A stretch of DNA of 64,000 nt, from NCBI GenBank assembly GCA_963930775.1, contig OZ005696.1, forward strand, positions 248,001 to 312,000. The letters run 5' to 3'. Made by a program: the position numbers and the translations under genes. This document shows, piece by piece, positions 45,670 to 59,200 of this stretch (position 1 is its first letter; every line of letters starts with the position of its first letter). The notes below the pieces were generated by a model. The model did no database searches and was not told the origin of the DNA. It saw only the letters and a list, made by a program, of their open reading frames with translations. This DNA is from Cliona cf. orientalis (Eukaryota; Porifera; Demospongiae; Clionaida; Clionaidae).

Positions 45670-46205
45670 TACTCCTATAGCCCACCCAACATCATGTACG
45701 ATTCATTATTTTTTTGCATAATTGCGTACACCCTCTTTCATACAATACCATCATAATGATAGGTGGTAACAGAGAAGAGTAAAACTTCAATGGCTCAAAG
45801 AAGGCTGGCAGATCTGATTGCCTCGATACCAGAGAGCATCAGTGGAAGGTGGACAGAGAGATCGATTTTGAAAACACAGACATTCGAGGTTGCACAATAC
45901 CGTAGCACCTTCGCAGGATTGTGGCCGACTGGGAGGGCGAAATAGCCGACCTAAGATTGACTCACCCCCGGAAAACCTTCGCTTCATAGGTACGACTAAA
46001 CTGAAATAATTAGTATAATATGCTGTGATGTTTTGTGGTTATTAACTTTATGCTTCCTTGTATCATTTCCTGTCTGTAGTTTTTTTTTTTGTATCAGTAT
46101 ATAGTGCATGAATATTTTCTAAATTATCAGTCTGCCATGGTATTTCTATTGCTAATAATACTGCGAGGTTACGACATATTTTTGGCGGTGAGGATGGGAT
46201 CCTTC

Positions 46206-46375
46206 TCGTAGTGATGGCAGCCATCCTGGGGAAGGTGGACGTGTTCGATCCACAGCACGAGGAGTGGCCACAATAATTATGTTGAGCGGCTTGATCAGTT
46301 CTTTGAGGCGAACAATTTAACGGGTGATGCCAAAGCTACTAAATGGTGTGCTACTTTTCTTACGGTCATTGGACT
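46206..46375 (+). pseudogene. Decayed retrotransposon gag fragment
   Basis: MAAILGKVDVFDPQHEEW followed, in a shifted frame, by YVERLDQFFEANN and FLTVIG resembles the start of Ty3/gypsy-type gag. Two frame changes and the absence of pol, LTRs or later gag show it is a dead fragment. Confidence 0.55.
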
Positions 46376-47086
46376 ACAAGTTGCTACTGTTGATTTCATC
46401 GGTTTGAACATTGCGTTGCGTGCTGCGTGCTGTGTGCTGCGTGCGCGTGCATGTAATAATTAAATTATGAATTTTTTTAGGTGCGCACAACTTCTGAGCC
46501 TCTTCATTCTTTACTGTGTCCGTCTGGCCTGGATGCTGATGGAGTACCACAATACATACTACGACCAATATGGCGGCTCTCATGTGGTTGGCAGTGTTTT
46601 GCCCGAGGCTGGCATGTCTACTTGTGGGGTGTAAGTATGAATATATCCCACCTAAGTATATCTAAGTATTATACCAGCTGGGGTATAACTAGGATATTTT
46701 TCCTCCCCTGAGGGGTACAAGGGAAAATATGATCCATATTTCCCTCCCTCTGGCTATTACTTTGACCAATCAGAGCCATTGTTTTAGTTCACACAAGCAG
46801 TCACATCATCATGCCTACTATAATATATTTGCGTGTGCATCAGCACTACTGATTGCACCATGGTTGCGCTACACTGTACAAAGCACAGTATAGCACGGTC
46901 TGGGGGTCACTAATTACTTTTAGATCATACTTGTAACAAATACTACAATCTGATTGGTCATTAGCAGGTATCTATATGTGATAGTACCCCTACAAGTCTG
47001 ATAGAACCCCTACAAGATTTTGATAAAACCCCTACAACTTTGTATCCTTGGGCTATTACAGTGTTTTACTATTATGATCTAAACTT

Positions 47087-47222
47087 GTTAGACACTATTT
47101 AGTAGGTTTCCATGTGATTTAGAAGACCTCAGGGCTCCGTAGAACCCTCACTGTGCTCGGGATTCTACATAGAGCCCTTCATCTTCTAAATCACGTAGAA
47201 ACCTCCTAAACAGTGTCTAACT
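47087..47222. repeat. Foldback repeat, copy 2
   Basis: Same sequence and arms (GTTAGACACTATTTAG and CTAAACAGTGTCTAAC) as 18925-19063. Confidence 0.65.
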
Positions 47223-48161
47223 AATATGTAGTCACCTCATCCATGCTGTGGTTGGTTTATACACCTGGCAGTGCCTTTGATCTGTATGGCTTCCATAGTA
47301 CAACATAGGCAGTAGACATTGATTACACAGATAGGAAACACACAGCACACTAATTGACACTAATCAGGAACCAATCAGCTATCCCTGATCTGGCATGGGG
47401 CAAGTTCAACAGAGTGCTAGTACAGTCTAAGTCTAGATATGTAAATAGCCATATATTTGCCTGAGTTTGTTGAACAGTGAAACTATTCTAAACTTGTTTT
47501 CGAAGCTACCTGACTGTCTTCTATTCACGGAAAGCTGAAGTACTGGTTGATTCAACTAGCCATGGTTCCGTGACTCAAGCCATCCGACGTCATTGGCTGT
47601 TTCTTTGCTGGTTTGTTTACTGCATGTGCAACTCTCTTTCTGTTCCGAACTATTGTTACTAGGCTAGAACGGTTGTTGCTATGCATTATAATTAAAGCAA
47701 GCTCTAACTTAACCAACTGCTGTGTCACGGGGCTACTTGGACTCGCAGGACACGTAAATGTATGCACCAACTTAAAAGTCAGTATTTCAGCACAATTTGA
47801 AACTTTATCTCATGATAATAATCATCAGTGGATACTTGTGCAAATAATATAACAACGTGTGCCTAACAATAATAAAAATTCCAAAGAGGGTTCAAAATTG
47901 TATATGGTAGAGTAGTTTCCGGTGTGATACCAGCTATTAAAACTACATTGCTGTTTTGCTCACTCTGAAATGGCAATATTGGACCAGAAGAGTCATTTTC
48001 AGTCACTGATATTCACAAAGTACCTGAGAGGTATATACAAAGAGGAAATTAATGACCTCCCACAAGGATTAATTCCTACGGCCACATGCTTGTTTTACTG
48101 TGTATTGTTTATAGTTATCCAATGACTGAACATAAGGTTGGCATAGTACAATAATAATAAT

Positions 48162-48383
48162 TGAAGGGCTCAGAAGCAAAGTGGGCTAACCCACAAATGG
48201 TGATTTAGCCCCCCGAATCTTGAAAACATGTTTAAAATGTGTTTCATGAGGTATAGAAAATCATTTTTTTTATTTTGGCAACTTGGTAGAGTACAATGTA
48301 TAGTTTTTAGCCCCTTTTTGAGCTTTTTAGACAATTCCCCACATTTAATTCGGGGTTAGCCCACTTTGTTTCTGAGCCCTTCA
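48162..48383. mobile_element. Miniature element, GAAGGGCTCAGAAGCAAAGT ends
   Basis: A 222-bp unit with inverted ends of about 32 bp. It is non-coding, with an unclear target duplication. Confidence 0.6.
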
Positions 48384-49106
48384 TTATTGCAAGACACACT
48401 ACTACAATGCCATGTAGATACCATAGAACTTCCCAGTTTTTCAATGTATCTGCATGAAATATAGAAAAACAGTGGGGTCTGAGGACAAGGAAAAGAAAGC
48501 TTTGAATATTCAATAAACAGTGGCTGATGAAAAATTAATTCTGAGCGAAGCAAGGTTTCTACTCGGACTCAAGAGTAGTTTCGTATGGCTTCATGGCGTA
48601 TCTTTCGTGTGCATCTAAATTTTCTTTCTTACTTCCTTCGGTGACTCAGGCCACGTCGCCATGTGCTACTGAGTCGAAAGTTGTGGGCTCCCTCAAGGCC
48701 TACAAACTCTACTGTTCGGCTGGACTATGCTTACCAGGTAAATCAATTTTTGCGCGGCCAAAAACAATCGCACTTTCTTGGCCCAAAGTTGTTCGTCCTG
48801 TCGCTGATGGTAAAGATGTTGCTAGATGTGGCCTGTCAATTGGTCTACTCTTGGCTTCATTCTTCCAAGACTGACGATATAATGGAGCTCCTTTTGTTGC
48901 TAATACTTCAGCAAGATCAAGAAGCCACTCCCTTGTCATGTGATCTACATGTGCAACACAAATTTAATTTACAGGGAAGGCGGGGAACCCTAAAATAATA
49001 CAATTCATCATGCATAAACAGCAATACAGGATATTGGTTGGCATATATAGTGGCTCGCTGAGCGAGGACTGCTACACAAAGTGTAACTCTAGTTTAAATA
49101 TAACAA

Positions 49107-49480
49107 TGGGCTATTCCAGATAATGGGCGTACACCCCTGTGGAGGAAGAGATTTGCATTTTCTACCCTTAAATTTGTAAAATCATCATCGATACTAATCA
49201 ATTTTCTGATTTTATCCCATAAAACTAATCAAAATCCCCATTTTACCCTATAAAACTGATAATAATTCCTCCATGCCCTGGATGAGCTACCCCATCAATA
49301 CTCGTTATTCGCTGCCATGTCCCCTCAGGACTTCATTACTATCCACAATGGTGCCTACAATACTTCATTAAAATCCATAAAAATACCATCGATACTTCAT
49401 TAAATCACCTCAAAATCGACCCTTCGGTACTATTAACCTTCCTCCACAGGGGTGTATCCTTATTAACTGAAATAGCCCAA
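49107..49480. mobile_element. Miniature element, GGGCTATTCCAG ends
   Basis: Inverted ends of about 40 bp (GGGCTATTCCAGATAATGGG and ACTGAAATAGCCC) with AAT on both sides. The inside is AT-rich with ATCGATACT-type runs. Confidence 0.6.
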
Positions 49481-49795
49481 TGAAACCATGCATATGGCTG
49501 GCTATCTAGTAGAGTGTGTATTCGATACGTACCCACCACTTGAGTCCAGTAGACAATCACAGCAATCAATGAGCTTGACAGTCTATGCCGGAATTTAATA
49601 TAGAGTGGGATCCACGGCTTGGTGAAGTATCATCTGCACATGATTACCAGAAAAGTTTAAACATGACAGCTCATAATTCGCATGCCGTTCATACTTACAT
49701 TTTAATACGTGTACACATAAATTATTTGAGTCGACAGCTCCTCATTCCTGGCCAGATTGCAATGAGGTCGGCATGTTTCCGATCGAGTATACATG

Positions 49796-50146
49796 TAGGA
49801 CACGCTTGACCTTTGGCTATTAAATAGTTCACTAATTAAATCGCCAGTATAGGCTTTCGTGAAGAATATCGTTGCGATTTTCGAACTCAGCGCTATTGAT
49901 TTAGTGGGGGAGCCCCTCTTAGTTAGCACTGTAGAGCAGGTCTTTGGAATGTTAATCAAAGCGGCTGATTAACATTCCAAAGACCTAAAAATTGCTCTAC
50001 AGTGCTAACTAAGAGGGGCTCCCCCACTAAATCAATAGCGCTGATTTCGAAAATCGCAACGATATCCTCTAAAAACCTTCACGAAAGCCTATACTGGCGA
50101 TTTAATTAGTGAACTATTAGCCAAAGGTCAAGCATGCATGTCCTAC
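49796..50146. repeat. 350-bp near-perfect palindrome upstream of gene C
   Basis: Arms of about 160 bp meet at ATTAATCAAAGCGGCTGATT-like centre sequence near 49965. Long stretches such as GAGGGGCTCCCCCACTAAAT are exact inverted matches. It ends about 97 bp before the ATG of gene C. It is a foldback element or recent inverted duplication. Confidence 0.8.
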
Positions 50147-50242
50147 CTCCTCTGGTATAGTACATAAATATTTCGTAACCGACAGGTTAAGATTGACCTT
50201 TAACCTCTCAACTGCATCCAAATTCGTCAAGACGGAAGAAAA

Positions 50243-53200
50243 ATGGCTGAATGCACTCCTACTGGCGGCACCAAGATTCCCTCTAGCGGCGACAGTACTC
50301 TCGAGTACAACGCTATTCGAAAATCGCGTGGAGAGATTGAGCCCGCGATTAATCCTGATGACTTCGTTAGTCGAGCCCATAGCTGTGGACTGATTCCCAC
50401 TCACAATCCTTCGAGGCCGCCTCTGGACGTGGTCCTGAACGAGATTTCTCGCGATCCCGTTAACTATTACTCCTTGACACATGTCCTTGCCACTCTGAAT
50501 GTGGGGAATCGCTTTGATAAGGGTATCAGCAAGATGGAAACAACATTTCAGTGTAAGGATGATGAGTGTGATATGACATACATGTATATAAGGAGTTTGG
50601 ACATGATTAGCCTCGTATCCAGGCCCTTTGAGGAAGAGGAGAAAGGGCCTGGTACACACTGTACGCGAAATTTACGGAGCATTTTCTAGTACTAGGGACA
50701 CACGTGAGTGCAGGAATTTCCTGGCTCAGTGCACAAGCCAATAAGGCCATACCAATTTGAATATATGTTTCTCGGATCCGGCGGGTCACATTTTGCTGAA
50801 TTCCAAAAAAAAAAAAAAAAAGGGTGTGGTCAAGTGTTGGCAATAATAAACGCTGTATATCGACATGGCGCATGCGCATAAGTATACTGTCTACGTAATC
50901 GACGAAAATTAATTAATTTTAGGGCTTTGTTAACGGACATGTGGCTTTTATATTAATTTTATGTCACTGTATTGTGGTTTTGCTTGAACTTTGCATTGAT
51001 AATAATCAGATTCAGATTTTTTTTTTTTTTTTTTTTTTGCCTGCCACCCGGGTCTCTTTTGATGGCATGCCTGTCCGAGAAACATATATTCAAATTGGTA
51101 TGGCCTAATTGGTTAGGATGCGGTGAGGATACTGGATTTAGAGTTGCACCACACCCCACAAAGGAAGGCAAGGTAGGACGAGCGCTGGACGGGGCCCGAC
51201 TAGCCTCGTGCTTTGGCACGTCCTCGTGCTTGGCACGTGCCAAAGCATGGGGTGGGGCAAGTTTGCCTCAATACGAGTCAGACGGTGCTAAAATCCTTGC
51301 GGTTTGTAGATCTATTTGACTGTCTCTGGCGAGGCGCTAGTTAAGACTAGGAGTCTGAAAGTTTAGTATTGGATAGGTACCGGCTTTAGGCACCTCCTAT
51401 GTTTGTGAAGGAGCTGACGAAGGGACTACAGGATATGTGCAAAAAAGTCCACGGACGCAACATTACGCCCACACAGTAAGTCCAATTTTTAGCTATAGTA
51501 CAGCTCACAGGCAACTTGACAAACGAGTGCGAGTGACACGCGTGTAGTGAAGCGCTTGCTCGCGAGTCAATTTCCGGCAACCGCGTGTACCCAGGAGCCA
51601 CGTCTCGAGTGCACGCGCTCGCGAGGGCACACGCAAGTATTCGAGACTCGACAGCAAAAAACCTAGCTAGTTTGTGAGCTAGGTATAGTTTTACTGCCTC
51701 TCTTCTCTCAACAAGCTGCTAAAGCTTTCTAAAAGTCTCATGCCTCGGCTGCTCGCGATCACGTTCGCGAGTACTCGAGACTCGTCATGCAAAAAGACGA
51801 AGAATAGGAAGCTTATCTATGCCTAGCGAATCTTTTACTACCTCTCTTCGCTCGGTAAACTCACCAGCGTTCATCAAAAAGTACGATAAGTGCGCGAACT
51901 GCCTGTTGTCTCGATCTTGCCACCATTATCTTGTTGGTGCAATAATTGGACCACGCCCTAAACGTACTCGCGAGTACGTGCGGATATGCACGAGCGTGCA
52001 AGTACTCGCGCTTGCGCGTCGAGGGTGCCTTTTGCATGCGCGCGTGAACGTCCAGGCCACGCGAGTCACCTCCTCGCTACTCGCACTCGTTTGTCAAGTT
52101 GCCTGTGATCTGTACTGTAGGTTGTCAGTTTGACATGTTCAAAGAGTGGGCCGATTGTCAGCCAATCTGTGAGTAGTAATGAAATGGGGGCCACAACTGT
52201 GACAGTGGAGTGCGACCTTTAAGGGAGGCGCACAATTTTTCAAATGGGGTACATATACTTAGGCAAGATGAAGCATTGCACGGCTTTCAGGGTTTCATTT
52301 AGGGGGGGGCGGGAGGGGTCATTCGCCCCCCCTTGGAAGCTGGCTGCCCCCCCTTGAGAGTAGCCACCATCCATACATGCAATACATGCACAAGTAAAAG
52401 ATTTAAACGGTGAAAGTGTTGAAAGCGGCAGTTTTGCTCATTTTGAAGCCATAAATTAGCTAAAGCTTCGCGCTACGTGCGGTAGGAGACATATCCCACA
52501 TCCTTGCAACATTTGACTTGAAATAGAGGAGAACCAGTGGATATTACTGACAGACTTTCCCCATCCGAGTGCTCAGAAGCCACCAGAAACAGTCTCAGAG
52601 GTTGAAACATTAAAAAATTTTCCTGGGGGAGCATACCCCCAGACCCCCCTAATATAATGAAGTTAACGAGCACAATGTCATTCTTCACGGATGGAAAAAC
52701 ATACTATAGTCTTTGCCCCCCCTTAACTCTGGAATTGTCACGTTTGCCCCCCCTTGACGAAAATCCTAAATGAAACCCTGGCTTTGTACACTTGGCAGCA
52801 GGTTAGCAATCTGATCAACAGTTGATAAACTGCAAAGGCTGGCCTGTGTTGCTCTGGTGGCCGAAAGCGATATTTTAGAAATTTGGGAAACCTCGTAAGT
52901 GCAACCAGGACCTGAGTGGGAACCTCGCTTCGCTCGGAATAATTTGCCGGATATTGGCATTACCACGCGGTCGGACAATGTATATACTAAGCAGCCCATG
53001 GCATCCGAAGTCGGTGAAGCCTACAGACTGGATATTTCTAAAGAATATCGTACAGAAGACTTTCTTTGCTCTCATTTGACTTTAAATAAACCTTCTTGAG
53101 CTTCAGAGATCTGACAAAGTCACTTCGCTGCCGTTGGACAACTGCCTCGGTATCGATACTTCCATTTTTCATAAAAAGTCGACTAAATGTGAGTCGATGT

Positions 53201-56200
53201 CCTTCTCATAGCTTCTTTATTATTCTTCTGTCGATATTGCTCGATTGTGATAGCTAAATTTGTCATAGTAGGCGTCTTGAGCCCGAAATGCTGCCAGCAA
53301 AAATGATTTTTAGGCATATACCTGAGATCAAGGTTCACGTTTACGGACAGATAAGCGGACAAAAATACGAATTCCCAGCTTTTACTGGGAAAATAACGCA
53401 TGCGCACACAGTGTGTACCAGGCCCTTTCTCCTCCTCCTCAAAGGGCCTGGGTACGAGGCTAGGACATGATAGTTTCACTGCACATTATGATTAATTTTT
53501 ACAGCGGAAATGAGACAGTACATTCCTGCCAGTTCACCTGAAGATCCTACAGTTGAACCAGGTATGTCCGTAGAATAATGGTTATAATATATCACCGGAT
53601 CTGAGAAAACCTGGCACATTTGTCAAATGCGCATATGGCGCAATGCGCATTCTTAGCATCTCCAGTCAAAAAATATGAAAGTCCAATTTTTGTCATATTT
53701 ATGTCAAAGAACCTTTCTACTAACCGTTGCCACCACCTACGGAGGGTAAACGTAAGTCACCAAGGTGAAATAAGCGTTAGTTTGTACAGTATGTTCATTT
53801 CGAACGACTCTGCCCATGGCCATTTAATTTCTTTTCTGGGTCACGCGTAGTATACGGATATGCTATACTGTACGTGTGCATAGCAACGCCTTTAGACTAT
53901 AATTTCTCAATTATTGAGGGTGTGGTGCGATCGGAAACAAAGCGCTCTAGCTCCACAGTCTAGCACGCGATGTGTCTGAGACTTATAGCCCTATGATGAA
54001 TATGGGGTGTTTTGTCAGATCCAGTCACATATGTGACGGGATCTGACAAAACCTGGCATATAGGATCTGCATACTATTCGCGCAATGCGTGTTTTTAGTA
54101 CCTCAATATTAAAAAAAATGTCGAAGTTGAGTTTTTGTCATATTCATGCCAAAAACCTTTCTACTAACCTTTGCCGTCGTCTACAGAGGCTAACCATCAT
54201 AAGTTACAAAGGCGAAATAAGCCTTCATTTTTACCTGTACCTAGTGTGTACAGTTGCCGTACACGGAGCCCATTGCTATGGGCGCTAATTAGAATTCCCG
54301 CCAGCGGGCTATCTAGATACAGCTAGATTCATCGAACTACTGTATGTTCACTCACCTTTTTAGCTTCGAAGAACAATCGGCTTAGCCTCGTCCCCAGGCA
54401 CCCCGATCTTTTCAACTGCACGCGAGAAAAGAGGGGGAGCCTGGTAAAACTTATCACGTGCGTGACGTCAGGTGGAACCAACTTCCATATATGGCACAAC
54501 AGCGAGTTGGCCAAGATCAAGCCGAGAGTTCAAGTTCTTCAATCACTACGTTACAATCGGCTATGAATCAGCAAGAGGAGACGCTTCAGCATCATCTTTG
54601 CTATGTGTCAAAAACTGCGATTTGCATGGTAACTCAATCGTGTCCATGCTCAGGTGAAACCGACTTGGACGTGGCACGATCGAGTTTATCATGCAAATCG
54701 CGGCTTTTGACACCCAGCAAAGGGACTGAAGGGCCCTGGCTTGCTGATTCATAGCTGATTGTAACGTTCAGATCGAAAAGCTCGAACTTTGGTGAGAAAT
54801 TCTGTGCCTCAAGCCAGCCAACTTGCTGTTGTGCCATATATGGAAGTTGGTTCCACCTGACGTCACGCGCGTGATAAGTTTTACCAGGCTCCCCCTCTTT
54901 TCTCGCATGCAGTTGAAAAGATCGGGGCGCTTGAGGACGAGGCTACAATCGGCTGTCGTTGTCAACAACGAAATTCAACTATTGCTCGATCCTTATGTTC
55001 ATTTGAACGGCTCTGCCCAGGTCCATATAATTGATTTCCGGGTCATGCGTAATATGTGGAAACGCCATACGCATGCATAGCAACACCTTTGGACCGTAAT
55101 TTCTCGATTATTGGGGGTGTGGTGTGATCACAAACAAAGCGCTGTATCTCCGCAATAAAACGCATAGTTGGTCCGAAACTTGAACGCGGGTTAGCTCTAT
55201 GGTAGAGCTTGTCAACCATACATCAAACTCAACTTTCATAAAAAAAATCGCATATGCCAGGTTTTCTCAGAGATAGTCACCATGGTTATATTTTGACCAA
55301 TTTCCTGCTATTTATAGAAAATCGTCCCAAAGTGTTTATTAGTTTCAGCCGGAGAAGAGTATATGAAGACTCACCAGATGCATACACTGAAGCCAAAGGC
55401 CTCTATGCCGAGTTGGAGGCCCAAGGATGCAGACCTTGGATGGATGAAAAAGGCCTCGAGTTTGGAGATGTCCTGGCTAAGGAGATTTTCTGGGCAAGTA
55501 AACAGTGTGATTTTATCATCCCCATCATGACCAGCGGCTATGCTACCTCCCTCTGGTGCCTCAGGGAACTATACTATGCTGCACTGCAAAAAGATCCCAA
55601 GAGGAAAAAGATCATTCCAATGCTGTTGGAAGATGAGGATGTTATCGACCACCAAAAGGCGGGCAAGTGGCTGTTGAGTATTGGAACGGGACAAAAGTAC
55701 TTCAGAAAAGAGGAAAAGGCGGCCATGGTCAAATCTTTGAAAGATAAGGTATTTTCTATTCTATCCACACATGATAGGCTTGGTACATTAAGTTTAAGAA
55801 TCAGGGGATAATTGCAAATGCATGGCTTCCTATACAAATATATGGGATAACTTCAAAGGACCCTAACTTTAATTCTAAGGTGTGAATCAAAATTCCCCAC
55901 AGTCAAATCCTTAGTTTCTACCCATTCTGCATGCACATATAAAAATTGTGGCAGAATATGCTTTATAGACCCCTAAGACTTTTCTTCTTCCCTATTCCTT
56001 TTTTCTTTTCAAGCAGACCATGGCACACTAAAAATTTGTCCAAACAGTTGAGCTGGATGCATAGTAGAGCCATACAATACAAGCTAGTCTATCAAGCGAG
56101 ACCCCTTTTTTGCCCGACGACCTTTACCCACTCTATCCACCGAAGTGGGTAATGGTCGTCACGTTGATGTGCGCGCGTGGGCGGAAAACATTGCAAATGC

Positions 56201-59200
56201 ATGGCTTCCTATACAAACATATGGGGAAACTTCAAAGGGCCATAACTTCAATTCTAAGGCGTGAATCAAAATTCCCCAGGGTAAAATTTTTTAGTTTTGA
56301 TCCCTTCTGCGTGCCCATGTAAAAATTATCTCCCCAAGTGCTCCCAAACTCCCCGTGAATTTTTATTTGCTTTTTTTTTCTACTTAGTGTAGTACTTAGT
56401 GTGTTAATTAATTATAGTCTGAGAATGTTTATTGTACATAGTATGTGTGGACATTTTCAATAGGACAGAATAATATTATTTTTCCCTGTGACAATGGTGC
56501 TAGATATTCCTATAGTACTTCCTGAATGTATTACACAATGATACTACCGTAGATCGCAAAATTTTTGCCATTAAAATTTTTTCGTCAACGGCCTTTTTCG
56601 ACGAAAGTTAAACAAGCAACATATTTTTGCTAAAATCTGGTGACAAAATTTAGACTATGCAAAAAATTTACAAGCAGAATATTTTACTAGCAAAAATATC
56701 CTGGTCTACTGTATATGCATGCTAACTGTCATGTTATGACAATAATATACTAACCACAATACCGTATTTTCTCGTTATTAGGTGCATTTTACTTACAAGC
56801 GCATATTCGTTATTAAGCGCATGCTATTTTGTTGGCCTAAACACTCGCTATTAGGCGCATTTCACGTAATAAGTGCATAATATTATGTGACCCTTGACCT
56901 CAATATCTGCATGCTTGCTAGCGTTCCAGCCTTTTCAAGTTAGTCAAAATCACGATGGCTATTGTCAAATTTTCAGGTTCTTCCAGCATAGATAATAGCT
57001 ATGCTTCCAGCAATGAACGCCATTTTGACCTGGGCTGAATGCAGTAACGTGAACGATCATGCGATCAATCGATTGGCCATGCCCCTTAAATGATACCGTG
57101 AACACGCATGCGTTCTTGATGTAGCTATTTTAGTTAGGCGCATCTGGCTGTTAGGTGCACTTCGCTGTTAAGCGCAGGTTTTCTTCCTGTGGAGATATAA
57201 GCGCATGCGCTTAATAGTGGGAAAATACGAAATGCATGCCTGGACACAATATTATTATTTATCTCCCACACTACTAATTTACATGTTATGCATTCTTTGT
57301 GTAATAGATCAGTGTGAAAAAGCAAGAGAGATTGCCGCATCCATCAAGTGGTGAGTATACACTGTGGCTATTAATGGTCAAGGCTCATAATGTTGACACC
57401 ACCCCCCACCCCCCTCCCCCTTCCCCCACACGCACACACACGGGCCTGTAAGTATGGATAGGAACCTGGCTACTAAATATGTATTGAATATGATTTGCAT
57501 CATTAAAATCCTTTACATGTTTGTGTGGAATCCTCCCATTACACTCTATAGTGCAGATACTGAAGTGGGGCTAGCTAACTTGCTGTACATTATGTAGCTG
57601 AGCACTTTTTCAAGAAGATCTATTATTAGCTTGACTAGTGTAATAAATGCATATTCTTCCATATAGAGTATAGTGCATTCAATTCCCACTAACGATAACA
57701 AATTGTGTATTACTCATAGGTGCTCACAGGAAGATATCAGTTGAATGCTCCAGGTTTATCTCCAGTATGAAAGGAAAGTATCTAGAAAGGCGTATCATTC
57801 ATGGGAAACAGTGGCCCCCTTGCCACTCAAACAGACTGGTGAGGTTAGAGAGAGAGAAAGGAGAGGGCTACTCTGCTAACACACAGAGAGGCAGAGAAGA
57901 TAAAGGTATCAAACGCACTTCCCTAGCTTATGGTGACCTCTTTAAGGTGGAGAGTGGGAAGAGGCGAGTTAGAAAGGTCCTTGTAGAAGGTGATGCTGGC
58001 ATAGGCAAGACCACTCTCTGTATAGCAGTCTCTGAGGACTGGGCAAATGGGAAGCTATTTCAGCAGTTTGAGTTAGTTCTCCTCTTACCACTTCGGATGA
58101 AGGCAGTAGCCTCAGCAGGCTCCCTTCCTGAGTTGCTCAAGCTACTGCACCCTAGTCCAAGGCTCTGTGACTCAGTAGCTAAGTATTTAGAAGACGAGGA
58201 GGGAGAGAGTGTGCTCATCATTGCCGATGGATGGGATGAGCTTGGTAAATCTGAACGACAGGAAGGATCTTTTTTATACCAATTTCTTTTTGGTCCCAGA
58301 TTTTATCTCATGTCCATTGTAGTGACCTCTCGACCTACTGCCTCTGCTCCACTTCGTGAGCTTCCTGATATTGATCGATTTGTTGAGGTGTGTGGCTTCA
58401 GCATAGAGCACATTGTAGAGTACATCCAGTCAGAGTTTACCAGTGACCAGGGAAAGGCAGATCGTCTCAGAGAGCAGTTAGAGGGCAACCCACTAGTTGA
58501 GAGTGTGTGCAGTGTTCCCCTCAACTGTGCCATTATTTGTCACTTGTGGCGCACTCATGAGGAAGCCCTTCCCACCACCATGACAGAGCTCTATACTAGG
58601 ATCATTCTTAACTCTGTTTTTCGGAGCATACATAAATTTGACTCTTACAAATCTGTTTTAAAGCTGCATAAATTTGATTCACTCCCTGCAGACTTACAAC
58701 AGTCTTGGTGGCTTCTGTGTGAGTTTGCTTTTCGGGCATTGGAAAAGGATCAACTTGTTTTTTCTCAAGAAGAGCTAGAGGCATTCTTCCCCGAAAGCTT
58801 AGCTTTGGATAAAAGGATCCTATACTTTGGCTTACTACAGTCTGCTGAGTCAGTTGGTGTTGGCATATCTTTCCACTTTCTCCATCTGACCTTCCAGGAG
58901 TACCTTGCTGCCCTGAACCTGACAAGACAACCAACAGACAAACAACTTGAGATCTTTCAGACACACAAGACAAAATCTTGGTCCTCACCACATCATTTTA
59001 TAATGGTATGCAGGTTTTTCTTTGGCATTAATTTTAATCTTGAGTTCAATGCCGACACAATTTCTTCTATTCAGCAAATGTTGGAATGTGTAGCAAGTGA
59101 TCTTATACCCGACCGTTTATCCATTTGCCACTGTGCTTTTGAAGCCCATAATGACTTAATCAATAAGAATGTTACTCAATATTTAGTCACACACCCCTTA

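Larger units (their letters stand above)
46381..49106. other. Non-coding, repeats only
   Basis: It holds a foldback copy (47087-47222) and an inverted-repeat unit (48162-48383). The frames at 48593-48998 match nothing I recognise and overlap each other, so I do not call a gene. Confidence 0.4.

Noticed and set aside
48593-48998. Two overlapping frames of 93 and 111 codons
   Set aside because: No domain, signal or splice support; they overlap each other and an antisense frame.
50972-51319. 115-codon plus-strand frame starting in a T run
   Set aside because: Phe-rich start from poly-T and location inside a Mutator-like element; no homology recognised.
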